From Gillisia sp. CAL575 (GTDB lineage: Bacteria; Bacteroidota; Bacteroidia; Flavobacteriales; Flavobacteriaceae), in the NCBI RefSeq assembly GCF_000403785.1, contig NZ_APHJ01000021.1, positions 671,796 to 735,795 of the forward strand: a stretch of 64,000 nucleotides of DNA. The letters are read 5' to 3'. Numbering within the stretch: position 1 is the first letter of the stretch; every line of letters begins with the position of its first letter. Position numbers and translations under genes: made by a program. This document shows, piece by piece, positions 1 through 10,397 of this stretch. The notes beneath the pieces were generated by a model. The model had not been told where the DNA came from. It did not search any database and saw nothing but the letters and a program-made list of their open reading frames with translations.

Positions 1-1
1 A

Positions 2-928
2 ATGTTATTTGGAGCTGTCGTATTGATAATTCGTCCTTTAGGTGTGATCTTAAGTTCAATTGGAGCAGGACTAAAAGTAAATGAAATTGCTTTTATTAGT
101 TGGGTTGGTCCAAGAGGTATTGTTGCAGCAGGTATAGCTTCTTTATTCGGATTAAAGCTTGCTAGTGAAGGTGTGGAAGGAGCAGAATATATTACTCCTT
201 TGGTATTCATGATCGTATTATGTTCCGTTTTACTGAATGCTACAACTGCTAGATTATTTGCAAAACTGGTAGGTGTATTTATCACCAATTCTGAAGGGAT
301 CTTAATAATTGGAGCATCTTCAGTCTCCAGGATTATAGCTAAATATCTGAAAGATAACAATAGGCATGTTGTTGTTGTAGATAATAACTTTTCGAACATT
401 AGAAAAGCAAAGGCCTTGGGAATTGAAGCTTTAGAAGGAAGTGTATATTCAGATGATCTTTTAAATAATATAGAATTAAGTGATATTGGATATTTAATGG
501 CAATAACTGGGAACAGTGACATTAACAAAACAGCGATCAATAAATTTCAGAAACAATTTGGCGAACAAGGCTCCTTTAGGCTTATTTCTACCGATGAAAT
601 GAGCGATCCTGAAAGAAACCCCGAGCAAGGATTATTCTCTCATACAGACGATTTTATTAAGCTTACAGAGGTATCTAGAAGATATCCAACTATTCATGAA
701 ATCGTATTGAATAGCCGTGAGCATTACGAAGGAATTATTGAGATCTCCAAGACTGAATCTGAAATGGTTCCGTTATTTGTAAAAAATGATACTGGAGATT
801 TAAAAATTATTCCATCTCATAGCCAAGAGGTAGAAATCAAGGAAGGATTTGCTTTAGTATATCTAGGTAAAGAGATTCCAAATAAAGAAGAACAGAAAAA
901 AGAGGATGTAGAACGCACTGAGGATTAG
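2..928 (+). CDS. Na+/H+ antiporter (CPA1/NhaP type) with RCK domain, 5'-partial
   Basis: C-terminal part of a monovalent cation:proton antiporter of the inner membrane. The visible protein starts inside the membrane domain: a hydrophobic segment at residues 3-20, the conserved NhaP-like stretch WVGPRGIVAAG near residues 34-44, and another long membrane segment at about 63-92. A cytoplasmic RCK/TrkA-N Rossmann domain follows from about residue 97 (ILIIGASSVSRIIA), which in this family senses nucleotides or ions and gates transport. An acidic and lysine-rich tail ends the protein. With only about 90 membrane residues, most of the transporter lies upstream of the window, so the ATG at base 2 is probably internal. 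Its stop faces lepA across a shared terminator. Substrate ion cannot be told from this part. Confidence 0.85.
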   Translation: MLFGAVVLIIRPLGVILSSIGAGLKVNEIAFISWVGPRGIVAAGIASLFGLKLASEGVEGAEYITPLVFMIVLCSVLLNATTARLFAKLVGVFITNSEGILIIGASSVSRIIAKYLKDNNRHVVVVDNNFSNIRKAKALGIEALEGSVYSDDLLNNIELSDIGYLMAITGNSDINKTAINKFQKQFGEQGSFRLISTDEMSDPERNPEQGLFSHTDDFIKLTEVSRRYPTIHEIVLNSREHYEGIIEISKTESEMVPLFVKNDTGDLKIIPSHSQEVEIKEGFALVYLGKEIPNKEEQKKEDVERTED

Positions 929-956
929 TGATTTCTATAGTATTATTTCTATAACC

Positions 957-996
957 AAAAAGGTCCCAAACTATGTAGCTTGGGACCTTTTTTGAT
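957..996. terminator. Bidirectional rho-independent terminator
   Basis: Perfect 9-bp inverted repeat AGGTCCCAA (961-969) / TTGGGACCT (980-988), flanked by A-run on the left and T-run on the right. It can serve both the antiporter gene and lepA, which converge here. Confidence 0.9.
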
Positions 997-1018
997 TTTG
1001 TATAATTAGATAAATTCC

Positions 1019-2815
1019 CTAATCGTTTAATTTAAGAACGGCCATAAAGGCTTCTTGTGGAATTTCCACATTTCCCACTAATCTCATACGTTTTTTACCT
1101 TTTTTCTGCTTTTCAAGTAATTTTCTCTTTCTGGAAATATCACCACCATAACATTTCGCGGTAACATCTTTTCTTAAAGCTTTTACCGTTTCTCTAGAAA
1201 TAATCTTTGCACCAATAGCAGCTTGTATAGGAATATCAAATTGTTGTCTCGGGATTAATTCCCTTAATTTTTCACACATTTTCTTTCCAATATCATAAGC
1301 ATTATCTGCGTGTAATAACGCAGAAAGTGCATCAACAATACTTGCGTTAAGCAATACATCTACTTTTACAAGTTTAGATGCTCTCATTCCTATTGGAGAA
1401 TAATCAAAGGAAGCATATCCTTTAGAAACAGTTTTTAATCTGTCGTAAAAATCGAATACGATCTCTGCTAAAGGCATATCAAAAGTTAATTCTACTCTTT
1501 CAGGAGTAAGATAGTTTTGATTGGTAATTTGACCTCTTTTTTCAATACATAAAGACATTACAGAACCCACAAAATCTGATTTTGTAATGATGCTTGCTTT
1601 TATGAAAGGCTCTTCTACTCTATTTAGACTTGAAGGATCTGGTAGATCTGATGGATTATTTACCAGAATTTTTGTGTCTGGATTTTTATGAGTAAAAGCA
1701 TGATAAGATACGTTAGGAACAGTTGTAATAACCGTCATATCAAATTCACGCTCTAATCTTTCTTGTATAATTTCCAAGTGAAGCATTCCTAAGAATCCAC
1801 ATCTAAATCCAAAACCAAGAGCGGCTGAACTTTCTGGAACAAATACTAGGGAGGCATCATTTAGCTGAAGTTTTTCCATAGAAGAACGCAAATCTTCATA
1901 ATCTTCGGTATCTACAGGATAAATTCCGGCAAAAACCATCGGTTTTACGTCTTCAAATCCAGCAACAGCTTCTGTAGTTGGGTTTTTAGCATCAGTAATT
2001 GTATCTCCTACCTTTACTTCTCGCGCATCTTTAATTCCGGTAATTAAATATCCTACATCCCCAGCTTTAATTTCTTTCTTAGGATCCTGTTTCAATCTTA
2101 AGGTTCCCACTTCATCTGCAAAATAGTCCTTACCTGTTGCAACAAATTTTATATGCTGTCCTTTTTTAATAGAACCATTTATCACTCTAAAATAAGTTTC
2201 TACACCTCTAAAAGGATTATAAACCGAATCGAAGATCAAAGCTCGAAGTGGAGCATCTATTTTACCAGATGGAGCAGGAATACGCTCTATAATTGCCGAA
2301 AGTATTTCTTCAATTCCAATCCCAGTTTTTGCACTGGCAGGAATTACATCTTCTATATTACATCCTAATAATTCAACGATATCATCTGTTACCACTTCTA
2401 TGTTAGCACTTGGAAGATCCACTTTATTAAGTACTGGAATAATTTCCAGATCATTCTCTAAAGCAAGATACAAGTTAGAAATAGTTTGAGCTTGGATACT
2501 TTGTGCAGCATCTACAATTAGCAATGCGCCCTCACAAGCTGCGATAGATCGAGATACCTCGTAAGAGAAATCTACGTGACCAGGAGTATCAATAAGATTT
2601 AATACATACTCTTCACCTTTATAGGTATAATTCATTTGGATCGCGTGACTTTTAATAGTAATTCCACGCTCGCGTTCCAGGTCCATACTGTCCAGTAATT
2701 GAGCCTGACTTTCACGATCGGTCACAGATCCCGTAAATTCCAGCAATCTGTCTGCCAGAGTACTTTTTCCGTGATCTATATGGGCAATTATACAAAAGTT
2801 ACGTATGTTCTTCAT
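1019..2815 (-). CDS. lepA: Elongation factor 4 (LepA), ribosomal back-translocase GTPase
   Basis: Translational GTPase that binds stalled or mistranslocated ribosomes and aids 30S biogenesis; cytoplasm and inner-membrane periphery. The 598 aa length is standard. GTPase motifs are all present: AHIDHGKST (11-19), DTPGH (76-80), NKVD (130-133) and SAKTG near residue 162. The LepA-specific C-terminal end, with the lysine/arginine-rich [16 protein letters not shown] segment, is intact. The start codon ATG at 2815 gives the family-typical [13 protein letters not shown]-terminus. Single-gene unit with its own promoter. Confidence 0.98.
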   Translation of the reverse strand: MKNIRNFCIIAHIDHGKSTLADRLLEFTGSVTDRESQAQLLDSMDLERERGITIKSHAIQMNYTYKGEEYVLNLIDTPGHVDFSYEVSRSIAACEGALLIVDAAQSIQAQTISNLYLALENDLEIIPVLNKVDLPSANIEVVTDDIVELLGCNIEDVIPASAKTGIGIEEILSAIIERIPAPSGKIDAPLRALIFDSVYNPFRGVETYFRVINGSIKKGQHIKFVATGKDYFADEVGTLRLKQDPKKEIKAGDVGYLITGIKDAREVKVGDTITDAKNPTTEAVAGFEDVKPMVFAGIYPVDTEDYEDLRSSMEKLQLNDASLVFVPESSAALGFGFRCGFLGMLHLEIIQERLEREFDMTVITTVPNVSYHAFTHKNPDTKILVNNPSDLPDPSSLNRVEEPFIKASIITKSDFVGSVMSLCIEKRGQITNQNYLTPERVELTFDMPLAEIVFDFYDRLKTVSKGYASFDYSPIGMRASKLVKVDVLLNASIVDALSALLHADNAYDIGKKMCEKLRELIPRQQFDIPIQAAIGAKIISRETVKALRKDVTAKCYGGDISRKRKLLEKQKKGKKRMRLVGNVEIPQEAFMAVLKLND

Positions 2816-2868
2816 GAGTCAATTTCAGAGTTGATTAGGCCAATAAATACCCATCATATTAAAGTTTA

Positions 2869-2876
2869 CAAATATA
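2869..2876 (-). promoter_or_regulatory. lepA -7 promoter box
   Basis: On the minus strand TATATTTG matches the Bacteroidota -7 consensus TAnnTTTG exactly, about 55 bases upstream of the lepA ATG. I see no convincing -33 TTTG at the usual 19-21 bp spacing, so only the -7 element is claimed. Confidence 0.5.
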
Positions 2877-3316
2877 GTTTTTTTAATATGGTTTGTATAA
2901 ATATTCTTACCTGCGGTTGGCAAAATCGAAATTATGGATGAGAAGTTGTTAAAATTTCAATTTTTAAATCTAATATTGAAGTTATTCGATGTCTGAATAA
3001 AATATTGAAGACTTTTTTCACCAAACCAAACTGTAAAAAATTACTAAACATATAAAAGATTACAAAAAAAATTATAGAAGTATTTGGTTTTATTAAAAAA
3101 AGACTTCTTCTTTGTTGGTAGAAAAGCTAAATATTAGACGGTTAACTATTTTGAATTAAGCTGTTTATTTTTTTTAATTTAATTTAAATGTTATCGTTAG
3201 AAGGCTCGATTAGAATATTTCAATAATATTTATGTAGCATCATTATCTATAGTTTTCGAAGAATTAAGAACTGTGATCATATCATCTTTAATTAATCTTA
3301 CATAAGAGTACCTTCT
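2877..3316. other. Intergenic region upstream of the murein-utilisation locus
   Basis: About 440 bases of very AT-rich DNA between lepA and the first permease gene. I see no gene, tRNA or strong hairpin. It must contain the promoter and probably the operator of the first catabolic operon, but no exact TAnnTTTG box stands out and no operator could be picked with confidence. Confidence 0.4.
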
Positions 3317-4606
3317 ATGAAAAATCAATCTATTTCTGATACTGCTGCACAGAAGAATGCAAAATCTGGAACTAACCGTTCCATAATTATTATTGGTGCC
3401 CTCTTTTTCATTTTCGGATTCGTCACATGGTTGAACTCGGTTTTAATTCCTTATTTAAAAATCGCATGCGAATTAAATAATTTTGAAGCTTATTTTGTGG
3501 CTTTCGCATTTTATATCGCTTATTTGGTTATGGCCTTACCCTCGGCCTGGATTCTTAAATTAACTGGTTTTAAAAAAGGAATGTCTCTCGGCTTGCTAGT
3601 GATGGCGGTAGGATCTCTAATTTTTGTTCCCGCAGCCTACTCACGTACTTATGAGCTGTTCTTGCTAGGATTATTTGTTCAAGGAACAGGTTTAGCAATC
3701 CTTCAAACAGCTGCTAATCCCTATGTAACTATACTTGGACCTATAGAGAGTGCTGCAAAGCGAATTAGTATTATGGGGATTTGTAATAAAGTAGCCGGTG
3801 CTATTGCTCCAATTATTTTAGGTGCTATTGCGCTAAAGGATGTAGATGCTTTAGTCGAAAATCTTAAAGTAATGCCGGTTGCCCAAAAAATAGCAGAACT
3901 GGATCTTCTTTCAGAAAGAGTAATCTTCCCTTATTTAATTATGATGGGAGTGCTAATCGTTCTAGCTACTTTAATTTATTTTTCAACTTTACCTGAAGTG
4001 GATACAGATCAAGAAGATGAAGAATTGGCACATACTAATAGCAAAAAAACAAGTATTTTTCAATTTCCACATTTGTTGTTGGGAGCTTTAGCACTTTTCT
4101 TATATGTAGGAGTAGAAGTTATTGCCGGAGATACAGTAATTAGTTATGGGGTTGCTCAAGGGATCTCTTTCGCTAATGCAAAATTCTTTACCACCTATAC
4201 CTTAATTGCTATGTTAGTTGGTTATGTAATTGGAATTTTATGTATTCCTAAATACTTGTCCCAAGAAAAAGCATTAAAAATCTCTGCAGTTCTTGGATTA
4301 GCACTTGGTCTTGGAGCTATATTTTCAGATGGATTTGTATCTGTGCTCTGTATTTCATTGTTAGGTATTGCAAATGCATTGGTTTGGCCAGCAATTTGGC
4401 CAATGGCAATTTCAGGTTTAGGTAGATTTACCAAAGTTGGATCTTCCTTAATGATTATGGCTATCGCTGGTGGCGCTATTATGCCTTTGGTTTACGGATT
4501 TTTTGCAGATCTTTCTTCTCCACAAAAGGCCTATTGGGTGGTGATTCCCTGTTATTTGTACATTTTATACTTTGCTACCTCAGGATATAAAATAAGAACC
4601 AAATAG
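3317..4606 (+). CDS. MFS sugar permease, FucP/NagP-like
   Basis: Inner-membrane sugar:H+ symporter of 429 aa with about 12 predicted membrane segments in two halves, and a charged cytoplasmic loop (DTDQEDEELAHTNSKK) near residues 227-243. The N-terminal stretch FGFVTWLNSVLIPYLK and the segment GTGLAILQTAANPYV are hallmarks of the FucP branch of the major facilitator superfamily, which includes the GlcNAc permease NagP of Bacteroidota and Shewanella. Position directly before a GH20 hexosaminidase (18-bp gap) and murQ makes an amino sugar (GlcNAc, or MurNAc/anhydro-muropeptide) the likely substrate; that part is inference. Likely first gene of an operon running to murQ. Confidence 0.85.
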   Translation: MKNQSISDTAAQKNAKSGTNRSIIIIGALFFIFGFVTWLNSVLIPYLKIACELNNFEAYFVAFAFYIAYLVMALPSAWILKLTGFKKGMSLGLLVMAVGSLIFVPAAYSRTYELFLLGLFVQGTGLAILQTAANPYVTILGPIESAAKRISIMGICNKVAGAIAPIILGAIALKDVDALVENLKVMPVAQKIAELDLLSERVIFPYLIMMGVLIVLATLIYFSTLPEVDTDQEDEELAHTNSKKTSIFQFPHLLLGALALFLYVGVEVIAGDTVISYGVAQGISFANAKFFTTYTLIAMLVGYVIGILCIPKYLSQEKALKISAVLGLALGLGAIFSDGFVSVLCISLLGIANALVWPAIWPMAISGLGRFTKVGSSLMIMAIAGGAIMPLVYGFFADLSSPQKAYWVVIPCYLYILYFATSGYKIRTK

Positions 4607-4624
4607 ACCAATAAATTCTAAAAA

Positions 4625-6160
4625 ATGAAGAGCTATATAAAGAACCTGCTGTTATTTATTTTGACGGTCTCTGTGTTTGGCTGTTCTTCCTCAAGATCCA
4701 CATCCTTAATTAGAGAAGCTAATCCTACAATAGCTATTATTCCTAAGCCACAATTTTTAAAAGTGGAAAGGGGAATGTATAGGATACCGAAAAACAACAT
4801 TATTTCTTATTCGGGATCAGCTCTAGTTTCTGCAGAACTGCTAAATACATTACTATTAAAAGCTAATTTAAATAGTAAAATCTCGCAGAATTCAGACCGA
4901 GGAAATTTTAGGATAGTCGAGGATTTTTCATTAATAATGGAATTGGGCGAGGAAGGTTACATCCTCGACATTAATAAAGAGGGAGTAACACTCAAGGCTG
5001 CAAGTGAAGCGGGAATTTTCTATGGAATCCAAAGCCTAAGACAACTTTTGCCTTCCAGTTTAGAGGATGGCTCGTTAAACTCTAAAAACATTTTAATACC
5101 CAAACTTCATATACAAGATTCTCCCAAATATACTTGGAGAGGAAGTATGATAGATGTTGCCAGGAGCTATTTTGGAATCGATTATTTAAAGGATCACCTT
5201 GATAGGATGGCCCTTTATAAAATGAATAGACTTCACCTTCACTTAACAGATGACCAAGGTTGGAGGTTGGAATTAAAAAGTAAACCCCAACTTACTGAAA
5301 TAGGTGGAAATGGATCAGTTAAAAATGGAAGATCTGGCTACTTGTCTATAGAAGATTATAAAAAATTGCAAACTTATGCAAAAGAGAGACATATTGTTAT
5401 TATCCCAGAAATAGATCTTCCCGGTCACACGTATGCAGCTCTTGTTTCATATCCAGAATTAAATTGTGAAGACCTAAGTAACCTTAACCCGAAAATGGCA
5501 TCTCCACCTGAACTATTTGATGGCTATAAGGTGGGCTGGAGTAAATTATGTCTTACTAATCCTGAAACTTATAATTTTGTAGCTGAAGTTTTTAAAGAAG
5601 TATCAGAATTAACTATTGGTCCTTGGATACATATTGGAGGTGATGAAATTAAAGATGACCTCTATGAAAATTTTATAGTTAAAGCAGATTCTATTGTTAG
5701 AAGCTTTGGAAAAACTCCAATTGGTTGGGAAGAAGTTTCTAAGGCTAAGGTGAGTAAAGACCTCATAAGCCAGAGGTGGAATGGGAAGACGATTCCGCAT
5801 AACAGTTCTAAGGTTATAGAGTCTATTTGCACTAGTTTTTATTTGGATCATGCAAATATTTCTGGCCAGGAACATACCAATAACTGGTGTAAAAAATCTG
5901 GAGTTACTTTAGAAGATATTTATGGTTTTATAGATAAAGAAGAAGAAATAATAGGTGTAGAGGCACCAGTTTGGACAGAATTGGTGATAACCGACGCAAT
6001 GCTAGATAACCGTCTTTGGCCTAGATTAATAGCAGTTGCAGAGATTGGTTGGTCTCAGTCTCATAATGATTTCAAAGAATTCTCAACGCGGTTGAAAGAT
6101 CACAAATTAAGATTGAAAGCATTGAACATAGATTTTTTTCCATCGGCAGAATTAGATTGA
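4625..6160 (+). CDS. Beta-N-acetylhexosaminidase, GH20 lipoprotein
   Basis: Exo-acting hexosaminidase that releases terminal GlcNAc. Residues 1-20 form a lipoprotein signal peptide ending in the lipobox VFGC, so the protein is anchored in the envelope. A GH20b-type N-terminal domain (about 35-155) precedes the catalytic (beta/alpha)8 barrel, recognised by YRGSM-like WRGSMIDVARSYF at about 175, RLHLHLTDDQGWR, and the catalytic pair Asp340-Glu341 in HIGGDEI. Asp polarises the substrate acetamido group and Glu is the acid. 511 aa is normal for bacterial GH20. Between the permease and murQ, it probably trims GlcNAc from murein fragments in the periplasm or at the surface; chitooligosaccharides are the alternative substrate. 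Confidence 0.93.
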   Translation: MKSYIKNLLLFILTVSVFGCSSSRSTSLIREANPTIAIIPKPQFLKVERGMYRIPKNNIISYSGSALVSAELLNTLLLKANLNSKISQNSDRGNFRIVEDFSLIMELGEEGYILDINKEGVTLKAASEAGIFYGIQSLRQLLPSSLEDGSLNSKNILIPKLHIQDSPKYTWRGSMIDVARSYFGIDYLKDHLDRMALYKMNRLHLHLTDDQGWRLELKSKPQLTEIGGNGSVKNGRSGYLSIEDYKKLQTYAKERHIVIIPEIDLPGHTYAALVSYPELNCEDLSNLNPKMASPPELFDGYKVGWSKLCLTNPETYNFVAEVFKEVSELTIGPWIHIGGDEIKDDLYENFIVKADSIVRSFGKTPIGWEEVSKAKVSKDLISQRWNGKTIPHNSSKVIESICTSFYLDHANISGQEHTNNWCKKSGVTLEDIYGFIDKEEEIIGVEAPVWTELVITDAMLDNRLWPRLIAVAEIGWSQSHNDFKEFSTRLKDHKLRLKALNIDFFPSAELD

Positions 6161-6230
6161 TATAATTTACAACCTATAATAGTTTTACAGAATATAACTA
6201 AACCTTCCCTATAAATAAATAATCACACCT

Positions 6231-7043
6231 ATGAGTAAAAGAACAACTGAGCAAAGCTCACTATATAATGATTTGGAGAAGATGGAAACATATGAATTAT
6301 TAGTTAATATTAATAATGAAGATAAAAAAGTTGCTGTTGCTATAGAAAAAGTAATTCCCAATATAGAAAAATTAGTAGATTCCATTGTTTCAAAGATTTC
6401 AAATGACAATGGTAGGCTTTTCTATATAGGAGCTGGTACTAGTGGGAGATTAGGAGTTTTAGATGCATCAGAATGTCCTCCAACTTTTGGAGTATCAGAT
6501 AATGTGATAATAGGACTAATAGCAGGAGGAGATGTTGCCCTAAGAAAAGCAGTAGAAAATGCAGAAGACAATAAGAATCAGGCATGGGATGACCTTAAAG
6601 AATTCAATATCAATAAAAATGATGTTCTAATAGGAATTGCAGCATCTGGAACAACGCCTTATGTAATTGGAGGTGTTAAAAAGGCTCGAGAGAACGGGTT
6701 GGTTACTGGTTGTATTACCAATAATGCTTATTCACCATTAGCTGATGCTGTAGAATTTCCAATTGAAGTGGTTGTGGGACCAGAATTTGTCACGGGAAGC
6801 ACTAGAATGAAATCAGGATCCGCGCAAAAGCTTGTCCTCAATATGATTTCGACTTCTGTAATGATAAAATTAGGAAGAGTTAAAGGTAATAAGATGGTGG
6901 ATATGCAACTTTCTAATAGCAAATTGGTAGACCGCGGTATTAAGATGATTATGGAAGAATTGAAATTAAATGAAAATGAAGCCTCAGAATTGTTACAAAA
7001 GCACAAAAATGTGCGTTTAGCTATCTTAAATCATAAAAAATAA
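6231..7043 (+). CDS. murQ: N-acetylmuramic acid 6-phosphate etherase
   Basis: Cytoplasmic SIS-domain lyase that removes the D-lactyl ether from MurNAc-6-P to give GlcNAc-6-P, the committed step of MurNAc catabolism. The signature GAGTSGRLGVLDASECPP lies at residues 67-84, with Glu81 at the place of the family's catalytic acid. The second half carries VVGPEFVTGSTRMKSGSAQK, the phosphosugar-binding segment. The 270 aa length is a little shorter than E. coli MurQ (298 aa) and fits the compact form; both key motifs are present so no truncation is inferred. It is the strongest single marker that the surrounding locus handles murein sugars. The gene ends the first operon before the SusC promoter region. 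Confidence 0.95.
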   Translation: MSKRTTEQSSLYNDLEKMETYELLVNINNEDKKVAVAIEKVIPNIEKLVDSIVSKISNDNGRLFYIGAGTSGRLGVLDASECPPTFGVSDNVIIGLIAGGDVALRKAVENAEDNKNQAWDDLKEFNINKNDVLIGIAASGTTPYVIGGVKKARENGLVTGCITNNAYSPLADAVEFPIEVVVGPEFVTGSTRMKSGSAQKLVLNMISTSVMIKLGRVKGNKMVDMQLSNSKLVDRGIKMIMEELKLNENEASELLQKHKNVRLAILNHKK

Positions 7044-7213
7044 AGACACTTATCTAAAAATTTTATATAAGTTTAACTTTAACCCATAAATTTTAACGTT
7101 AATTGTATTTTTTTCATTAATATTATGCATCTAAAATTGTTAAGTCAAATATTTTAGTAATACTTCGGTATTTAATTAAAAATCAATAACAGTTTATTAA
7201 ATAGATCTAAATT

Positions 7214-10200
7214 ATGGAAAAACGATTACTCTTAATTTTACTCTGCTTTATTGGAATGCAGGCGTTCGCCCAAGAGCGGATGGTGACAGGAACAGTCATA
7301 GATAGTAACGGTTTGCCTGTTACAGGAGCTTCGGTGTATATAAAGGATACGAGTAACGGTACCGTAACCGATATTGATGGTAAGTTCTCTTTAAGTGCGC
7401 CAGACAATACTGATGCGGTATTAGTTATTTCCTCTTTAGGATTTGATCCAAAAGAACTCAGTCTAGGGGATAAAAATACTTTTAATGTAACACTAGTTGA
7501 AAATCTAGAGGGATTAGATGAAGTTGTGGTAACGGCCTTAGGTATTAAAAGAGAATCCAAAGCCTTAGGTTACTCCTTAACTGAAGTAGGAGGAGATGAT
7601 TTATCTCAAGTAAAAACAACAAGTGCTATAAATTCATTACAAGGTAGGGTTGCAGGTGTAAATATTTCAACAAGTAGTACGGGTGCTTCAGGTTCTAGTC
7701 GGGTTATTATTCGTGGCGCTAGTTCATTAACTGGAAATAATCAGCCTCTTTATGTTGTTGACGGGATACCGATAATAAATCAAACTAACGGTTCCGCAGT
7801 AGGTGCATTTGGTGGAGAACATGGAGATGGTGGAGATGACATTTCTTCTATCAATCCAGATGATATTAAAACTGTTTCTATCTTAAAAGGTAGCTCCGCA
7901 GCAGCACTATATGGATCACAAGCTTCTAACGGTGTTATAATGATTACTACCAAATCTGGAAAAGGTCAAAAAGGAATGGGTGTTGAATATTCAAGTTCTT
8001 TTACCTTCGACAAGGTAAATACTGATCTTCAGAATTTTCAAACTGAATATGGACAGGGAAATAATGCCTTAAAGCCTGGTTTTGAATATAATGATGATGG
8101 AAGTATTGGAGAAATTTCTGATCCGGCCAATGCTATAGATGATTCATTTACAAGTGCTTTACAATCTTGGGGGGCTAAATTAGATGGATCACAAGTCTAT
8201 AATTGGGACGGAGTTAAAAGGGCATATTCTAATACTGGAAATAATTTAGATAAATTTTACAAAACTGGAACTACTGCTATTAATACAGTTGCGTTGTCAA
8301 ATGCAGGAGATATTTATAGTTATCGTTTATCATTTTCTAACTTAGAAAACAAAGATATTTTCCCAAATACTAATTTAAATAGGAAATCATTTTCCTTTAA
8401 TGCTTCTGCTAAAATTAATCCAAGATTAACATCTACAATCAATACAAAGTATATACTAGAAAAGGTTCATAATCGAATCACCGTGGGAGATACACCTGGA
8501 AATGCCAATACAGTCGCCTTCACACTCCCTAATAGCTTAGATATTTATAATTTAAAGCCAGGATCCAATGAAGAGGGTACAGAGCTTAGATTTCAACCTA
8601 GTCAGTTTATTTCCAATCCATATTGGGCAGTAAACAACTTTAATAATGATGACAAAAAAAATAGATTTATAGCTTCTACTACTTTAAAATATGACATAAC
8701 GGATTGGTTATATGCCACTGGGAGGGCTGGTTTAGATACTTATGAGTTAACTAGAAGACAAGTTACACCTTTTGGGACGGCATACCGGCCAGCAGGTAGA
8801 ATGACTCAAGGAAAGTCTACCTACAAGTTGTTTGATGCAGATTTGATGTTAGGAATAGATAAAGATTTGACCGATAAAATTTCTACGAATTCTATTATTG
8901 GAGCTAATACCAGAACATCATCCTATGATGCATTGAATGCTGTAGGGAGTTTATTTGTTGTTATTGGTCTAGAGGATATTAATAATACAACACTTCCAGA
9001 ACCTTCATATAATTTCTACGAAACTAAAACGAATTCACTTTATGGGTCGTTTGAAACAGCCTACGATGAATTCTTATTTGTAACTTTTACAGGGAGAAAT
9101 GAATGGTACTCTACACTTTCTTTTCCTGGAAAAACTTCTCCCAACAATGATTTCTATTGGTCTTTAAGTAGTAGCTTTTTATTAAATAAGGCTTTTGAAT
9201 TACCAAAAAGTATTGATTATGCTAAAATAAGAGCAAGTTATGCGCAAGTAGCTGGAGGAGCAAGCAATGCATATGCCTTAAATTTGGATTATGCTGTTAC
9301 TGGTTCATTTCAGGGACAATCCTTTGGGCAAATAAACGGGAATTCAATACCGAACGCGAATTTAGTTCCATTTCAAAAAAAGGAATATGAAATTGGCTTA
9401 GATAGTAGATTTTTCGGTAATCGCTTAAGTATAGATCTTGCATATTATTCAAATCAAACCACTAATGATATTGTTAGAGCGGCGGCATCTTTATCTTCTG
9501 GATATAATTCCTCAATTCTTAACATTGGAGAATTACAAAATAAAGGAATAGAACTTTTAGTGGCTGGATATCCTATTAGGAATGAAAATTTTTCATGGAA
9601 TACTTCTTTTAACCTTGGTTATAATGATAGTAAAATTGTTTACACCGATGACGAAGAAACTGCTATTAATGTGGATGGAAGTTTGTCTCGTTCAAAAAAC
9701 GCGATTATCTCTCATATTGTTGGTGAACATTATGGGGTGATTTTCGGTTCTTCATATAAAAGAGATGATAACGGAAATATTATTTATGACATTAGTGGCT
9801 CTATTCCAAAACCAGTACAAGGAGAAAATAAAATTTTGGGTCAAGGTGTAGCACCATATACCGTTGGTTTCTCAAATTCATTTAATTATAAAAATGTCAC
9901 ACTTAATTTTCTAATTGATGGGAAATTTGGAGGAAGTGTTCACTCTGGGACTAATAGAGAATTAATGATGAGGGGGTTACATAAAAAGACTTTGGAAGGA
10001 AGAGAGACAGGATTGGAAGTGACCGGAGTAGATAATGCTACTGGGGAAACTTTTACAATGACTGTGGCTCCTGAAAATTTAAGAACATACTACGGATTTA
10101 TTGGAGAAGAAAATTCTGGTATCGCTGAAGAATTTGTCTACTCTACAGATTTTATTAAGTTTAGAGAACTAAGTCTTTCCTACAACCTGCCTAAGAGTTA

Positions 10201-10387
10201 TTTAGAAAATGTGTTTTTACGCGATGTAAGATTTTCTGTTATAGGAAGGAACCTATTCTTTATTTCAAAAAAGGTTGATAATATTGATCCGGAAGCTTCT
10301 TTAAATAATCTGAATTCTCAAGGTATAGAGCGATTTGGAATTCCAGCGACAAGAAGTTTAGGGCTTTCTTTTAATGTTAAATTTTAA
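7214..10387 (+). CDS. SusC-like TonB-dependent outer-membrane transporter (pair 1)
   Basis: Outer-membrane importer of 1057 aa. Signal peptide 1-20 (ends FAQ), a carboxypeptidase-regulatory-like beta-sandwich at about 23-105 (MVTGTVIDSNGLPVTGASV), the SusC-type linker LDEVVVTALGIKRE, a plug domain to about residue 245 (SGVNIS-like start, LYVVDGIPI, ILKGSSAAALYGSQASNGVI), then the 22-strand barrel. The C-terminus ends in aromatic-rich SLGLSFNVKF, normal for an outer-membrane barrel. It works with the SusD lipoprotein that begins 11 bases after its stop. In this locus its cargo is predicted to be a muropeptide or glycan strand piece; the sequence alone does not show the substrate. Confidence 0.95.
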   Translation: MEKRLLLILLCFIGMQAFAQERMVTGTVIDSNGLPVTGASVYIKDTSNGTVTDIDGKFSLSAPDNTDAVLVISSLGFDPKELSLGDKNTFNVTLVENLEGLDEVVVTALGIKRESKALGYSLTEVGGDDLSQVKTTSAINSLQGRVAGVNISTSSTGASGSSRVIIRGASSLTGNNQPLYVVDGIPIINQTNGSAVGAFGGEHGDGGDDISSINPDDIKTVSILKGSSAAALYGSQASNGVIMITTKSGKGQKGMGVEYSSSFTFDKVNTDLQNFQTEYGQGNNALKPGFEYNDDGSIGEISDPANAIDDSFTSALQSWGAKLDGSQVYNWDGVKRAYSNTGNNLDKFYKTGTTAINTVALSNAGDIYSYRLSFSNLENKDIFPNTNLNRKSFSFNASAKINPRLTSTINTKYILEKVHNRITVGDTPGNANTVAFTLPNSLDIYNLKPGSNEEGTELRFQPSQFISNPYWAVNNFNNDDKKNRFIASTTLKYDITDWLYATGRAGLDTYELTRRQVTPFGTAYRPAGRMTQGKSTYKLFDADLMLGIDKDLTDKISTNSIIGANTRTSSYDALNAVGSLFVVIGLEDINNTTLPEPSYNFYETKTNSLYGSFETAYDEFLFVTFTGRNEWYSTLSFPGKTSPNNDFYWSLSSSFLLNKAFELPKSIDYAKIRASYAQVAGGASNAYALNLDYAVTGSFQGQSFGQINGNSIPNANLVPFQKKEYEIGLDSRFFGNRLSIDLAYYSNQTTNDIVRAAASLSSGYNSSILNIGELQNKGIELLVAGYPIRNENFSWNTSFNLGYNDSKIVYTDDEETAINVDGSLSRSKNAIISHIVGEHYGVIFGSSYKRDDNGNIIYDISGSIPKPVQGENKILGQGVAPYTVGFSNSFNYKNVTLNFLIDGKFGGSVHSGTNRELMMRGLHKKTLEGRETGLEVTGVDNATGETFTMTVAPENLRTYYGFIGEENSGIAEEFVYSTDFIKFRELSLSYNLPKSYLENVFLRDVRFSVIGRNLFFISKKVDNIDPEASLNNLNSQGIERFGIPATRSLGLSFNVKF

Positions 10388-10397
10388 AAATAATAAC